Assembly (NCBI RefSeq): GCF_008831285.2
Contig: NC_045144.1
Location: forward strand, 20,041,716 to 20,105,715
Direction of reading: 5' to 3'
DNA length: 64,000 nucleotides
Source: Nymphaea colorata
Lineage: Eukaryota; Streptophyta; Magnoliopsida; Nymphaeales; Nymphaeaceae
The position numbers were made by a program, and so were the translations under genes. Positions 23,359-35,649 of this stretch are shown piece after piece. A model generated the notes under the pieces. That model worked only from the letters and a program-made list of their open reading frames with translations. It was not told the origin of the DNA and ran no database searches. The stretch's first letter is position 1; each line of letters starts with the position of its first letter.

Positions 23359-25054
23359 ATGAAGCGAGTTTCCTTTTCCTTCTTGTTTGTAGCCCTTCTC
23401 TTACTGGTGCAGGTGGCTTTTGCACGTGAAATGGCTGAAAATCAGAGTACGTTTCGTCCTACCCCGCACTTCCTTATCATTTTCCCCAAAAACCAAACAT
23501 AGATCGATGGAGTGACCCCCTTATAGGAGATGCTCTTGATGTCAAACAAGCAACTTTAGAACAAGGTTGCTTGATGACAGGAGAGATTTTTGGTTGTTTT
23601 TTAGTGGCACTGTTTGATATATGGGGGGTGTGATCTGATCTATTCTGCCCCCCAGTTCTCTCTCTCTCTCCCTCGATAACGTCACTACCAACACGCACAT
23701 GAGTATGCTCAAAGACATATGAGCATGCTCGCTCAGTATATTTTTTTTGCATGAAGCTTTTTCTTTAGAACTTTTTTACGTCCATTCATCGAATAATTGC
23801 TAGTTTTTACTCCCAGATTCCTGCAGCGTATCTATTTCCTTATGGCAAACTCAACACAATAAGTAAAGAACTCCTCCCATCTAAGGACAGTACAGCAAAT
23901 TATAAACATTAATAAATTTCTGTTTTTTCTTTTGTCTATCTAATACCTGTGCATGTGTGTGGTGTGTGTGCATGAACGTCGGGGATAACAATGAGGGCTG
24001 TACAACGAGTTGAACCAACTCGAGCTCGACTCGAACTCGCTCGAGTAAACTCGACTCAACCTCGACTTGTTTTGTATACGAGTCAAGCTCCAGCTTAAAT
24101 ATAAATTCAAGTACATTAACGATCTAACTCGACTAAGCTTGACTTTAATCTTATATTTTATTTTACGTTTTTTTATTTTTCCTCTTTTTTTTTCACCCAC
24201 TCAACTTAATCTCATTTTGTTTTTAAGTTTTTTAATTTTCCGTTTTTTTTCCTCTGTTCACCACCACCCAGCCACGTTTTTTTTTTTTTACGTTAATTTA
24301 TTACATCCCACTTTCACATTTTTCATTTCCCCTCCCGCCCGTTTTTCTCTTTCCTCACCATTTTTTCCTTCCTTTTTTATCTTTTCTCACTATGCCTTTC
24401 CACTTTCCCATGTCATTAAAGAGCTGCATTAATGAGCGCCTTTTTCTCCTCCTCCACGCCTTTTTTTCCTCCTAAAAGTGGTATTATTGCATGAGGTATT
24501 CGGCACTAAGATTTGAACTTTAGGGATTGGCTTTGAGGATCATTCTAAGTGCTCTGCATTGGGAAAGGTGAAAACATTTCCTGAACTTTTTTGAAATGAA
24601 AGGATGGTTGTTCCTATTTACTTTTAGTAATAACAGCCTAACAGCCTCTAATTTTAATTTTGGCAATGCTTCTGGCCGTTCCTAAAAATATATTGTGACA
24701 ATATATATATATATAAATTTACGACAATGACCAAAAGTTATGCAATCTAATCCCTTTTAAAGATTTCTTTTCCAGTAGTTTTACTCAATATATATTACCT
24801 TTGAATTTATATATGTGGGCTGTCACTTGTGACATCTAAAATCTGCATATTACTTGGCCGAATGCAATATGCTTTCCCTAATTATCATTAATATGGATGC
24901 AGATAAGAAGGATGCAAGAGGCGAGGTTGTTAAAGATTGCATACCCTGCAATGCTGCTGGCAAGTGCTGCCCAGAGTTTTGTTGCAGCTTTGGATGCTGC
25001 CCTGAGGAGGAGTTTACTAAGTTCTTGAAAGAGAAGAGTGTTCCTCACAACTGA
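23359..25054 (+). CDS. P4: secreted 8-Cys peptide, two exons
   Basis: Coding parts are 23359-23446 and 24903-25054, 79 aa. The signal peptide differs from the others in its core (MKRVSFSFLFVALLLLVQVA, cut after AFA). The donor is CAGA|GTACGT and the acceptor GATGCAG|AT. The mature peptide (about 57 aa) begins REMAENQNKKDARGEVVKD and then has eight cysteines, C-x2-C-x5-CC-x3-CC-x3-CC (CCPEFCCSFGCC), ending EEEFTKFLKEKSVPHN. The CC-triplet spacing is identical in P5/P6. The signal exon groups with the orphan exon at 42810, while exon 2 groups with P5/P6, so exons have different histories. Dense CC pairs suggest a disulfide-tight peptide; metal binding is a weaker alternative. Confidence 0.72.
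23995..24480. repeat. CTCGAGCTCG-type element fragment in P4 intron
   Basis: Starts GGGCTGTACAACGAGTTGAA and then CTCGAGCTCGACTCG words, like the left end of the element at 21017, followed by T/C-rich sequence. The right end is missing. Shortened copies sit at the same intron place in P5 (about 30000-30300) and P6 (about 43455-43755), so the insertion predates those duplications. Confidence 0.5.
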
Positions 25055-25142
25055 AGCTTCTTGATTCTCCGGTGATAAAGACCCATGATGATGATGATGA
25101 TGATGGTAGCAGTGAAGGTGCTTGTCAATAATAAAGTAAGCG

Positions 25143-25220
25143 TGCATGCTTATTGTCTGCTACCAATCGAGCATGCATGTAGGGTATGTGTCTCCTAGTT
25201 CTTGTTGATTTTGCAAGAAC
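25143..25220 (+). other. P4 3' UTR stem-loop pair
   Basis: TGCATGCT (25143-25150) pairs with AGCATGCA (25170-25177). GTTCTTG (25198-25204) pairs with CAAGAAC (25214-25220). AATAAA-type signals lie before (near 25130) and after (near 25263). Confidence 0.6.
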
Positions 25221-25689
25221 CTTATGTGTACGTCTATGTCGCGTGTCCCTACTTGTGGAATGAAATAAATTAGTTACGCTCTGCTTAATTACTACAAAGA
25301 AGCATGTTTTTAGCAACATCCAAAAGAATCGCTTGAAAACCCAAAAAAAACCATTGCTGCAAGTTTGTAACGTAATTGCTTCAAATCCATTCCAGATCAT
25401 AAGATTAAAAACCATTAATCACTGTTGTTTCAAGGGGAGCGCCCACCAAATTTATTAAATCACATTTTAGAGCATCGACTTGTTTCCAATTGGAAATCGA
25501 TTAGCTATCAGATTCAAGCTCTAGTTCACTGAATGAAGTTGAAATTATTTTCATCACCATGCATTTGTATCATTTTGGAGTCCTTCAAAAGTGAAACTGG
25601 AAGGACGGAGACAGGCTACTCGTTGCCGGATAATAGTTTCGTTTCACATTCTGGTAACAGAAGGGTTGCCAAAGTTGAGGCCTCAATGC

Positions 25690-25850
25690 AGTGGCTGAGC
25701 AAGTGAAATTTTCTCCAAAGGGGTGCTCATCCACATATTTTCATAGCATTCATACATATAACAAAGACAATATTTAAAGATGTTAATGTAAAAAATTAAA
25801 GAAACTGCCCATACCACCCCATATTTGGCTCCTCCATTGCCAAATGAGAT
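25690..25850. mobile_element. old hAT-type MITE remnant
   Basis: GCAGTGGCTGAGCAAG at the left and GGCTCCTCCATTGCC at the right are rough inverted copies of the CAGTGGCGGAGCC end of plant hAT MITEs. Related sequence is found downstream of P5, P6 and P7 (near 32700, 46160, 58815). No target duplication is visible. Confidence 0.35.
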
Positions 25851-25959
25851 GAGAAGCAAAAAGGAATGCTTTCTTCTGTTGGAAGATGAAATCAGTAGAG
25901 AAGAGGGTCTGGTCATTGGCCCAGGTGATTCGAATGCCATGCGCAGAAGTGATAACAAT

Positions 25960-27009
25960 ACGGGCCTGATCTCAAATAATGCTTCTTATGTGATATGGTA
26001 CACATGCATTATCCCCTTAATTCAGAATTTGTAGTTTGTAGGGTTTTATATGCGAAAAACCTTAGTGATATTGGTAACAAGCTTAATGTATTTCTTAGTT
26101 AGGGTTCTATCTGTGAGGTTGTTTTTCGGTCTAGCCAAAGGTTTTGTTGTTGCAGTAATTCAAAAGATAAAAAGTAGAAAAAATTACAAATCCGCGTTAA
26201 GTTTTGTGCCAATAAATAACAAATCCATGCTCAAGTTTTGGGGTCAACAAAGAGACCCTCAACTTTTCCTCAATAGTTTCACAGAACCACTGTCTTCTTT
26301 GAAAATATTTTAAAACCAACTAAAATTTGTATTTTCCCTTTCAGAAAGAAATTTATTTTCAAAATAACAAAAACTTAAAAATGAGAAACCGCCATCACCC
26401 TTGCCTTTTGATATCAAAAGTGGCTGTGGTATTCCTCAACGGATCTCATTTTATGAAAGCTTGAATTAGTGTATGAATTTTGGGTAGATCTGAGTCCAGT
26501 TATATAAAGATCCAAATCACTTCTCTCATGACCAATTAAAAATTTGTGAACTGTATAACTAGTGTCTCATGGAAAAAAAAAATTCTGGGTTCACTCTTGT
26601 CCTCACCAAAGGCATGGGGCAGAGAGAGGCCACTATTTGCACCCACATGTGAAGCAATGGCAGTGGGCTCGAGGTTTTGACTCCCCACTTCACTGGAGAC
26701 TCACATAAAAAAGGGTATTTTGGTAAGCTGTCGTAGGGATAGAGGAAAGCGTGCCGTGGGCATTGTGTGGGTAATTGTCGACACAAACCAACAACAAAAA
26801 ATGCTTACTTTTATATTGATATTTTAAGATAGCTTTTTCATTTATGTATTGGTACTCCTTAAAAAATTTGAAGTTTACAATTAGTGCTGGGCGTTAACAG
26901 ATTGCTTTAATTAATGTTCATAGCTTTGATTTGAAAAGATTGTTGTAACTATAGCAACCTGTTTGGATGAAGGGAAAGTAAAGAGAAAAAAAGCGAAAGA
27001 GAAGTCAAT
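25960..27009. other. intergenic, no gene seen
   Basis: After the P4-downstream block diverges from its P5/P6 equivalents (near 25905) there is unique AT-rich DNA. The short plus-strand frame at 26050-26313 looks hydrophobic and basic but lacks support. Confidence 0.35.
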
Positions 27010-27426
27010 CCTGTGTTCACTTTGAAGATTCACATAGCTTGCGTAGAGACTTATTAGGGTATAAAAGATGAGTGGAGTGAATTGACAGCAACTGTAGAAT
27101 TTGTAGAATTTGAACCTCAGACCCATTTAAAGTAGACTCCAACATCTTCGCTTCCTTTTGCTCCAACATCTTGGCTTCCTTTTGTGTTTAAACCTTTTCT
27201 CTGTTAGGCCTAGCAAGAAGCCGTTCTAATGGTGCCGACACTTCTTTTCTTCATTTGCCTGCATGACAGGCCTCCTCTCATGTGCCATTTTTCAATCACG
27301 TTCTTTAGGCTCTAAATTCATGCCCATTGTTAGATTTTAGAAACCATTCATTGCCGACCAACTTAACTGTTAATGAGACCAGGCCCACCAAAGAGAGGAA
27401 CTCCCTGAGGTTCGGGCAGATCTCGG

Positions 27427-27551
27427 CGTCTGCAATGGAACAACTTCCCTTTTCCCTTTTCCCTTTTTCTCTCTCTCTCCTCTTATCTCCAAGGCTGGCC
27501 GCCAGAAGCGACCAGCTACCATCACCGGTCCTTGTCATTATTTTCACTTTG
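27427..27551 (+). repeat. block R, copy 2 (upstream of P5)
   Basis: Same segment as at 10855, with ATGGAACAAC in place of ATGAAACAAC and a shorter CT run. Confidence 0.6.
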
Positions 27552-27717
27552 TGTTTCTTTCTCTATCTCTCTCTTTCTTCTCTCCCTCTCCCTCTCTAGT
27601 GGTTGGTCACTATAGAGAAAGAGAAAGAGAGAGGTGTGTAACCCATGAGAAGGAAAGACAAAGCGCCAGGAAAAGGCCAATGATGGTGGAGAGAGAGAGA
27701 GAGAGAGAGGGGGAGGA

Positions 27718-27890
27718 GGGAATAACAAGAGAGACCGCTGATGGCGGCTGCCCACTGATGGCTGGTAGCCCTCAAAGAAAGAAAGAGACCTGAAAGAGGG
27801 GGGAGGGAATAACAAGAGAGACCGCTGATGGCGGCTGCCGACTGATGGCTGGTGGCCCTCAAAGAGAGAAAGAGACCTGAAAGAGAGGAG
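27718..27890 (+). repeat. 87-bp tandem repeat, two copies
   Basis: Two adjacent imperfect copies starting GGAATAACAAGAGAGACCGC and spaced 87 bp, each containing gctgatggcggctgcc and agagacctgaaagag. The same pair is in units B and C. Confidence 0.8.
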
Positions 27891-28866
27891 AAAAAGACAG
27901 ATGCTGGCAATAAGAGACCTCAAAGTGTAAACAATCATAGTATGTCAATGCAACCTTACATAATGTAATATGGATTTAAGATCCAAATCTACTGAAGATC
28001 TCACAATTCACATCTTCTAATGCTTCCCATTTTTTCCATTAACGTACATACCCATTTTTTTCGTTCAATAAAGGTGTGGAGCCTAAACTCTCATGAACTC
28101 TTTACTGGACATTTTTGGCCATTAAATAATGAAAAAATAGAAGAAAAAGTGAAAATACCTAATCTAGCTCAGGCTCCATCGATCATTAAAGGTGAATATT
28201 GTCCACAGACCATGTTCGTCGTCGACGACAGGTTTTTCTGCCAATGCACAACCTTCCCTCGGCCATGTTTATAGCAACGATTTATAGCGATTTTAGGGGC
28301 AGATTTTTTACGTATAGTTTTTATTTTTAATTTTTAATTTTGATCAAAGAGGAGATTAGAAATGGAGCTTTATTTGAGAACCTTTCTCACTTTGAAAACG
28401 CTACGCTGCCATTTTTATGAGAAATCGTATGTTGGTTATCTTGGAAAAAACATGAGTTCAAATTCGTGGGTGCCACATCTATGCTACCCAGTTGTTCTGC
28501 TTTCTATTTGCCGTTGTCAAATTTATCTTCTGGTTTTGCAGCTCGTCAAATATACAGTACTTTGTGTTACATAGTATCTTTTCACGAGGTCGTATTCAAG
28601 TAGCGTTATGTAAGTGTCTCATTAAAGGGTGTAGGTTAAAAGAAGGGATGCAGGCCTGACCAGCGACGGTCGGCGGTGTTGCATCATTCTTAGTTGTCTA
28701 ATCCAAGACGCAAGCTTTTCTTAGTTCTCTAGTCCAAGACGCAAGCTTCATCTATACGAATACTTAATGGAGATGACATATTCTACCTCACAGATGAGAT
28801 GATGTACATGGTCCACCCTTATCTATTCTCTCTCACTTTCCAAGAAGGTGGATCTCAGGCCACATC

Positions 28867-28874
28867 TATAAATA
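28867..28874 (+). promoter_or_regulatory. TATA box of P5
   Basis: TATAAATA followed by GATGATGGAGGAGGTCTC, 80 bp before the ATG. Confidence 0.78.
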
Positions 28875-28946
28875 GATGATGGAGGAGGTCTCATTCTGCA
28901 CTGCACTCATCCAGCCTTCCTCCACCAGTTGCAGTTGCTATTTACA

Positions 28947-31012
28947 ATGAAGCGAGTTTCCCTTTCAATACTTTTTCTTGCCCTTCTCTTGCTGTCCTCT
29001 ACGGCTTTTGCACGTATACCATATGAGAATAATAAAGGTTTGTTTTCCTGATCTCTAGTCCTCCTTTGCTTCCTTTTCCTCAAAACTTTTAGCCCATCAA
29101 GAGTATATCATGTCACCCTGTTGCAGCTGCCGAGGCAGTTGTGGGCAATTGCCTCCTAACTGAAAACTTTACATTTTACGCCTATTGCCTCTTAGACCCA
29201 ATTTTCTGGCTTTGCCTCTATCGTGTTGGTGACACTCTTGATGTCAAACACGCACCTCACTCCATGTTGCTTGATGTATAACACGGAGAATGATTTACAT
29301 TAATTTGAGGTTGTTCTCTTTTGGTGTTTGATATTTGGGGTCTCACCAGCTCATGATCAGAACAGCCTCTCCCAGCTTGCTCCCCTCTCTCTCTATCTCC
29401 GGCACGTGCACACCGACACAAGTAGACTACGACCACACACAATAGCATATTTCTTAACGACACGTATATGAGCGTGCCCATTGATTTGGTTTTTTGCAGC
29501 TTTTTCTCTACTACTTGTTTGCGTGCATGCAGACATATAGTGTGACTGTTAGCTTCTACTCCTTAATTTCCAGCTTATCTTGCTTTGCTACATTCTTCGG
29601 CACTGTTTGATATATGGGGAGTGTGATCTGATCTATTCTGCCCCCCAGTTCTCTCTCTCTCTCTCTCTCTCTCTCGATAACGTCACTACCAACACGCACA
29701 TGAGTATGCTCAAAGACATATGAGCATGCTCGCTCAGTTGATTTTTTTGTATGAAGCTTTTTCCTTAGAACTTTTTTACGTCCATTCATCGAGTAATTGC
29801 TGGTTTCTACTCCCAGATTCCTGCAGCTTTATCTATTTCCTTATGGCAAACTTAACACAATTAAGTAAGGAATAGACCTCCTCCCATCTAAGGACGGTAC
29901 AGCAAATTATAAACATTAATAAATTTCTGTTTTTCTTTTGTCTATCTAATGCCTGTGAGTATGTGTGTGGTGTGTGTATGAACGCCGGGATAACCATTAT
30001 GACTGTACAACTAGTTGAGCCAAGACTCGAACTGAGTAAACTTGACTCAACCTCCACTCATTTTTTATACAAGTCAAGCTCAAGCTTAAATATAAACTCA
30101 AGTACATTAACAGTTTTTTATTTTTCCGTTTTTTTTCCTCTGTTCAACACCACCCACTTTCACATTTTTCAGTTTCCCTCCCGCCCGTTTTTCTCTTTCC
30201 TCACCATTTTTTCCTTTTTTTTGTCTTTTCTCACATTAATGAGCGCCTTTTTCTCCTCCTCCACGCCTTTTTTTCCTCCTAAAAGTGGTATTATTGCATG
30301 AGGTATTTGGCATGGCGGAGTTTATTGTTCCTATATATACGTTATTATATATGTGACTAGGATTTGAACTTTATGGATTGGCTTTGAGGATCATTCTAAG
30401 TGCTCTGCATTGGGAAAGGTGAAAACATTTCCTAAAATAACTTAGCTACACTATCTTTAAAGAACTTTTTAGGAATGAAAGGATGGTTGTTCCTATTTAC
30501 TTTTAGTAATAACAGAGTAACACCCTGCAATTTTGGCAATGCTTTCTGGCCGTTCTTAAAAATATATTTTTGTATTGTGGCACAGCTTGGATCTGAATAC
30601 GGGATACAAATTTCTTAGGTATATGTATAACTGGTGCGTGTGCCTTGGATTAGATATTCTCTAGAACTAATTAAATTTACATCAATGAACAAAAGTACTG
30701 CAATCTAATCCCTTTTTAATATTTCTTTTTCAGTTGTTTTACTCAATATATATGACCTTTGAATTTATATATGTGGGCTGTCACTTGTGACATCTAAAAT
30801 CTGCATATTACTTGGCCGAATGCAATATGCTTTCCCTAATTATCATTAATAAAGATGCAGATAAGAAGGACGCAAGAGGCGAGGTTGTTAAAGATTGCAC
30901 ATACTGCGTTGCTATTGGCCGGTGCTGCCCATACTTTTGCTGCACCAATCGATGCTGCTCGAAGGAGGAGTACGACGAGTTCCTGAAAGGGACGAGTGTC
31001 CCTCACAACTGA
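28947..31012 (+). CDS. P5: secreted 8-Cys peptide, two exons
   Basis: Coding parts are 28947-29037 and 30861-31012, 80 aa. The signal peptide is MKRVSLSILFLALLLLSSTA then FA|R. Exon 1 is one codon longer than in P1-P4 because the donor moved: AATAATAAAG|GTTTGT. The acceptor is AGATGCAG|AT. The mature peptide has DCTYCVAIGRCCPYFCC, then TNRCC and the tail SKEEYDEFLKGTSVPHN. Exon 2 is identical at DNA level to that of P6, and exon 1 differs by one residue (Pro25 against Ala25). Compared with P6 the intron lacks about 370 bp that carry an orphan exon 1. A secreted peptide of unknown target. Confidence 0.74.
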
Positions 31013-31094
31013 GGAGGCTTCCTGGTTCGCCGGTGTTGACGCATGTTGATGATAATGGTAGCAGCGAAGGTGCTTGTCAATAATAAAGTAAGCG

Positions 31095-31173
31095 TGCATG
31101 CTTATTGTCCGCTAGCAATCGAGCATGCATGCAGGGTATGTGTGTCCTGGTTCTTGTTGATTTTACAAGAACC
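31095..31173 (+). other. P5 3' UTR stem-loop pair
   Basis: TGCATGCT (31095-31102) pairs with AGCATGCA (31122-31129). GGTTCTTGT (31149-31157) pairs with ACAAGAACC (31165-31173), two base pairs longer than in P4. Confidence 0.62.
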
Positions 31174-31645
31174 TTATGTGTACGCTTTATGTCGCGTGGA
31201 ATGAAATAAATTAGTTAAGCTTCTGCCTAATCACTACACTACAGAAAGAAGCATGTTTTTAGCAACATCCAAGATCCTGCCATGCAAAGCCAAAAATCAG
31301 TTGCTGCAAGTTTGTAACATAATTACTTCAAATCCGTACCTGATCGTCAGATTAAAATCCATTACTTATTGCTTTTACCTTTTAAGCAAAAGTTATTCTG
31401 CGTGTGTGAGTGACGTGTGTATATATATATATATATAAAACAAAGCTGTTTTTATGAAATATGTTGATTTCTTTATTATCAAAATGTTAATGCAACCTGA
31501 GTGGCTTATTTTTTTTATAAAAACACTATTAAAACCTAAAAAATGATCAATGGAAAATAAATTTGCAGAAAAAAAGAAGAGAAACCTGAAAAATGATCAA
31601 TGGAATATAAATTTGCAGAAAAAAAAAGAAAGAAAATTCACAAAA

Positions 31646-31907
31646 GGCCTGGGCATCGAGCCGGCCCGACACTCAAAACTCGGGCTCGACCTGACCATTA
31701 AAACCCGTGCCCAAGCCCGCCAGGCTTGGGCCAATAAATTTTAAAAAAATATATTTCTTAAATATAAAATAATATATATATGTAATTAATTGTAGTAAAA
31801 TATTATATTTATATATAAAAATCGATAAAATATAATATCCCTCGATAAATTATTAGGCTCGAACGGTGCCCTTTTTTTCAGGGCTCGGGTGCAGGCCCGG
31901 GAAAAAA
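31646..31907. repeat. GGCCCG-rich repeat, possible MITE (unit A)
   Basis: GC-rich words at both ends (gagccggcccgacactc; gggctcgggtgcaggcccgg) around an AT-rich core. It resembles 2241-2513 and is present at 45101-45362 in unit B. Confidence 0.4.
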
Positions 31908-31909
31908 TA

Positions 31910-32888
31910 TTTGATTTCAAAATTAAAAAAGGAGGGTTCTCATTTTTATTGAAACTAGAATTGTGTAATCAAACAAATATTTGATTTCAAAATTTTCGAC
32001 TCATTCTTAAATTAAAATTCTGAAATTACGATTCTGTTCTAGGCGTGGAATTGTGATTTTCAAAATTCTAGAATTTTTTCATGTCTCTCACGATAGTTTT
32101 AATTCATCACTATTAAGAAATAATTTTCAATTCTGGAATCGAAATTCCATACTATTAAATACAAAGAAAAACTAAAGCTGAAATTTCCAAATTAAAATTT
32201 AAGGTGATATTTTGTCTTTAGAATTTTATTTATACAATCAAAATTCAAGACCGTCAAACGATCCCTGATTGTGTAATCTTTCATTATAATAAAGGAAAGA
32301 GTTGTCGGTTGAAGCATCAAAGACTGGCGTTTTTAGCCCTCCCTTCCTGCCTTTGAGTTTTTAACCTTTTCAAGGGGAGCGCTCATAAATTTATTAAATT
32401 CCACATTAGAGCATTTACTCGCAGTGAACATTTTTAAACCCAAAGCCAACGATGTCACACATTTAATACCACTTGGAACTCGATTAGCGATCAGATTCAA
32501 GTTTTAGTTCACTGAATGAAGTTGAAATTATAAAATCGGGATATGATCCCATCTATCATCATCACCATGAGTTTATATCATTTTGGAATCCTTCAAAATG
32601 AAATTGGAAGGATGGAGACGGAGTACTTGTTGGCAGATAATAGTTTCGTTTCACATGTTGGAGTTTAACAGAAGGGTTGCTGCAGTGTGGGTTGCTTCAT
32701 GCAGTGGCTGAGCAAGAAAAATTTTCTGAAGGGGCACTTCGTTCAGAAACAATATTTAAAGATGTTAATGTAAAAATAAAGAAACTGCCATATGTAGCTC
32801 CCCCATTGCCTCCATGCCGAATGAGATGAGAAGCAAAAATGAATGTTTTCTTCTGTTGCAAGATGAAATCAGTAGAGAAGAGGGTCTG
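31910..32888. other. P5 downstream DNA, no gene seen
   Basis: AT-rich unique DNA, then (32360-32888) a block homologous to 25430-25905 after P4 and 58530-58930 after P7. The homology stops where the inverted repeat at 32891 begins. Confidence 0.45.
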
Positions 32889-32890
32889 AT

Positions 32891-32971
32891 GGTAGCATAA
32901 GGCTTAAACGTGTTTTGAATGTCCTATTGAGAACCGGTGACATTCAAAACACGTTTAAGCCTTATGCTACC
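32891..32971. repeat. perfect 33-bp inverted repeat, 15-nt loop (unit A)
   Basis: Arm 32891-32923 (starting GGTAGCATAAGGC) is the exact reverse complement of 32939-32971, with loop CTATTGAGAACCGGT. It sits exactly where the P4-type downstream homology ends and the segment found only in units A and B begins. There is no obvious target duplication. A transcript would fold into a 33-bp perfect duplex. Confidence 0.9.
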
Positions 32972-33736
32972 TTTTTAACTAAAATGGAGAAAGAACAACT
33001 TAGAAACTGAAATCAAATGAGATGATGGAAACCACACCAGGGAGTATAAAGAGAAAGCATTGGCTACCATACGTGTCAACGAAGACCAACTTAGAAACCG
33101 AAGGCTGAATCTCTCGAAGAACAAGCAAAGATAATGTATATCATTTTCATTGAACACAGTATTGTATAGTGGGCATCCCCTCTTAGAAAATTCATTGTGA
33201 TTCTCTGAAGAGTAGAGAGGACAGTAAACGTTGGCTAATTAGCGCTTTCTTTCTTTTTTTCCATTATTTTTCATTAGAGGTGAGCGTCACCGCTCTCTTC
33301 TCCTAAGAGAGGCAACTGGCTCCCCCTGCGCTTATCACTTCCAAGGTTTATAGAACTGATGCCGGGATTTATTACAGTCTATAGATAAGTGCAATGGGTC
33401 ATGTCAACGACTGTCAGACCTTTTGAAAGTAGACGGCCTTGCAACCTAGGGAAATGACATTCATCGGAATCAAAGCAAGGATATACCATACCAGTGTACC
33501 CCGTCACGACTAGCTATACTATGCCCACTTAGGAGTAAAAGATACATTTTCATTTAAGAATAGTGATGAAAAAAAAAAGGATATATTGTTCCTACATGAA
33601 CCCTACCCCATTCAACTGCGAGTGTCATCATAAAAACCCTACATCTGTTGCCCTGCAGGATGAGACTCTCATCGTGGTACTATGTGGGAGATGCACACTC
33701 TGGTTTTGAACTGATGACATTATTCAACTTGGAAGA

Positions 33737-33946
33737 TCATGACCTATTAAGCAGCATTTTTCTCATATCCATCCTACGTATGAGAGGAGTTTGCTCTTCC
33801 AGACTTTGAATCTTCCGAAATAGACCTTTACAAATTTCTTCCTTGAGCATTCTTGTGAATAAATGAAGCCCTACATACTGATCAGGAAGGGCCTCCACAA
33901 ACCAGAGAAGAACGGCAGTGATCTCATCCAACTTCCTTTGGCTTAT
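33737..33946 (-). pseudogene. exon of an unidentified gene fragment (unit A)
   Basis: The minus strand has a strong acceptor (ttccttttcag, AG at 33948-33947) followed in phase 0 by 69 codons starting ISQRKLDEITAVLLWFVEAL and ending at a TGA. The composition is that of a folded, helical protein with a basic C-terminus (RRMDMRKMLLNRS). Further upstream on the same strand lie two more open pieces, about 34060-33960 (…RPIQVKLIIEKFEAKAVML…) and 34148-34050 (…SSELTFMTERIAES…). Together they look like the last exons of a larger gene whose 5' part is not in the unit. I do not recognise the protein. Confidence 0.4.
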
Positions 33947-34159
33947 CTGAAAAGGAAAATAATAGATTCCTGCCGATTCATCAACATGACCGCTTTCGCT
34001 TCAAACTTTTCAATAATCAGCTTAACTTGGATTGGCCTGGCCATGATCATTAATTAGTATCTATTGCCATTGCATTCATGACACATGATGCATCTACAGA
34101 CTCAGCAATCCGTTCGGTCATAAATGTGAGCTCACTCGACGTGCCTCAATTTAACATTC

Positions 34160-35640
34160 TCGTATTATCTAAAGAGGATATTGTTCATTTGTTTGCTTAG
34201 TTACAAATTCGGCAGGTAGGCTTTTATGAAGGCCTCTTCAAACTTGAAAACCAGCGAGAGTACAATTCTCATCAATATTGCAGTAACAAAAAATCGCAAA
34301 ACTAAAAGCATTTTCTTGTTTTTTATCTCTTTTTTTTCAATCGTCCTAATCTTTTGCCTTTTGGTTTTGATAGTTTAAAAAGTATACATTTTAATTTGAT
34401 TGATTAATTCACAAGAAATTCTCATGATTTCGTTGCACGTTTCATTCCATTCCAATACCGATTTAATGCCTTGGCTTGAAACCTCACGTGATTGAACAGA
34501 GCACGACTAGCAAGCAAGGTATGTAACAGAGTTATGGCCAAGAATTTTTTCTTGGGCAGGCCCTACAGTTCAAAGCAAGAAGCAAATAAAGTTTCTGAAA
34601 AAATTCTACAGAGGCAAACTATATTTTTTCTCAGATTTGCATAGGGGCCAAACTTAAAATTTTGAACTATTAAAACCTTGTTTTACGAAATCCCAGGGGA
34701 GGTCATGGCCCCTGCCAGTCCCACCACAACACCCCCCCAGCCCCAAATCCCCCACCCAGCAATTTTCATTTTTTTATTAGCTTTTAAAAAAAATTGAGAT
34801 TTCTTCTTGAGAAAAAACAACTTTGCTGAAAAATACCCCAGAACAACCTTGCCAATATTTTCCCAAGGACATTCCAAAGCATACAGGTCATGAAATCTGG
34901 TTTAGGTGTAGGTTCCTGAGAGCAAAGAATGGTGCCGGTTAGACAAATGTGCTGGGTAGGCACCATCAAGAAGCACTTGCTATATACTTAGGAAGCGAGT
35001 GAAAGCAGGCTTCCAGCTCCCTACGCAACGTAGGATTAAAAAAAAAAAGAAAGAACAGACATGGCATTCAATTACTTGTGCACACTATGCGGGAAGGCTG
35101 AGGAAAGTAACGCTCATATCATGATAAGAGTATAAGATGGTGCAAGGGGTGTGAATATGGATAACATGCAAAGGATATCAAGTGTGAGCTAAACAGGTGA
35201 TGGATCAATGGGAATGGCAGTTCTTTTATAACTCTTGTCTATCTGATGGTTACACATTTGACCCAACTTTTCTTTTCCATCTTCATTCTCGTCGTGCTAG
35301 GTACAATATACTAGCACAGCTGATCAATTTGCAAAAAAGCAGGCCCTAAAAATTATCCACATTGAGAAGCTAGTGAAGTTACATATCAAGAAATTTATGA
35401 CAATATTCTTAAGTTGCAAATCTCTCTCTGTTGATTCTTTTTTTTCTTGTTGTTATCAATTTACTTATACGATTTGCTATACCCAGAAATAAAATTAATT
35501 GTGGTATTGACAACAGATCAACAAAAGCCATGGTGCTCATGCCTTTTCAGCTTTCAGATGCCATGGTTTACGAGATGAGAATATAAGAAGAAGCCATCGA
35601 TCCTATTTATGTATAAAAGGCAACACGGTAAACAAGGTTT
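34160..35640. other. unit A intergenic, no gene seen
   Basis: AT-rich unique DNA between the gene fragment and the DUF247 3' end. A C-rich patch near 34700-34760 resembles a degraded MITE end. Confidence 0.4.
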
Positions 35641-35649
35641 GAATAAATG

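Noticed and set aside
24067-24432. 121-codon plus-strand hydrophobic frame in the P4 intron
   Set aside because: Phe/Leu/Ser-rich translation of a T/C-rich transposon fragment.
27522-27938. Minus-strand 138-codon frame rich in LSLFEGHQPS and Ser/Leu runs (and equivalents in B and C)
   Set aside because: It is the reverse reading of the 87-bp tandem repeat and CT/GA runs; the frame varies with repeat length.
32975-33157. 60-codon minus-strand frame rich in aromatic residues
   Set aside because: No splice context or recognisable domain; adjacent to the hairpin and shorter than expected for an exon of the neighbouring fragment.
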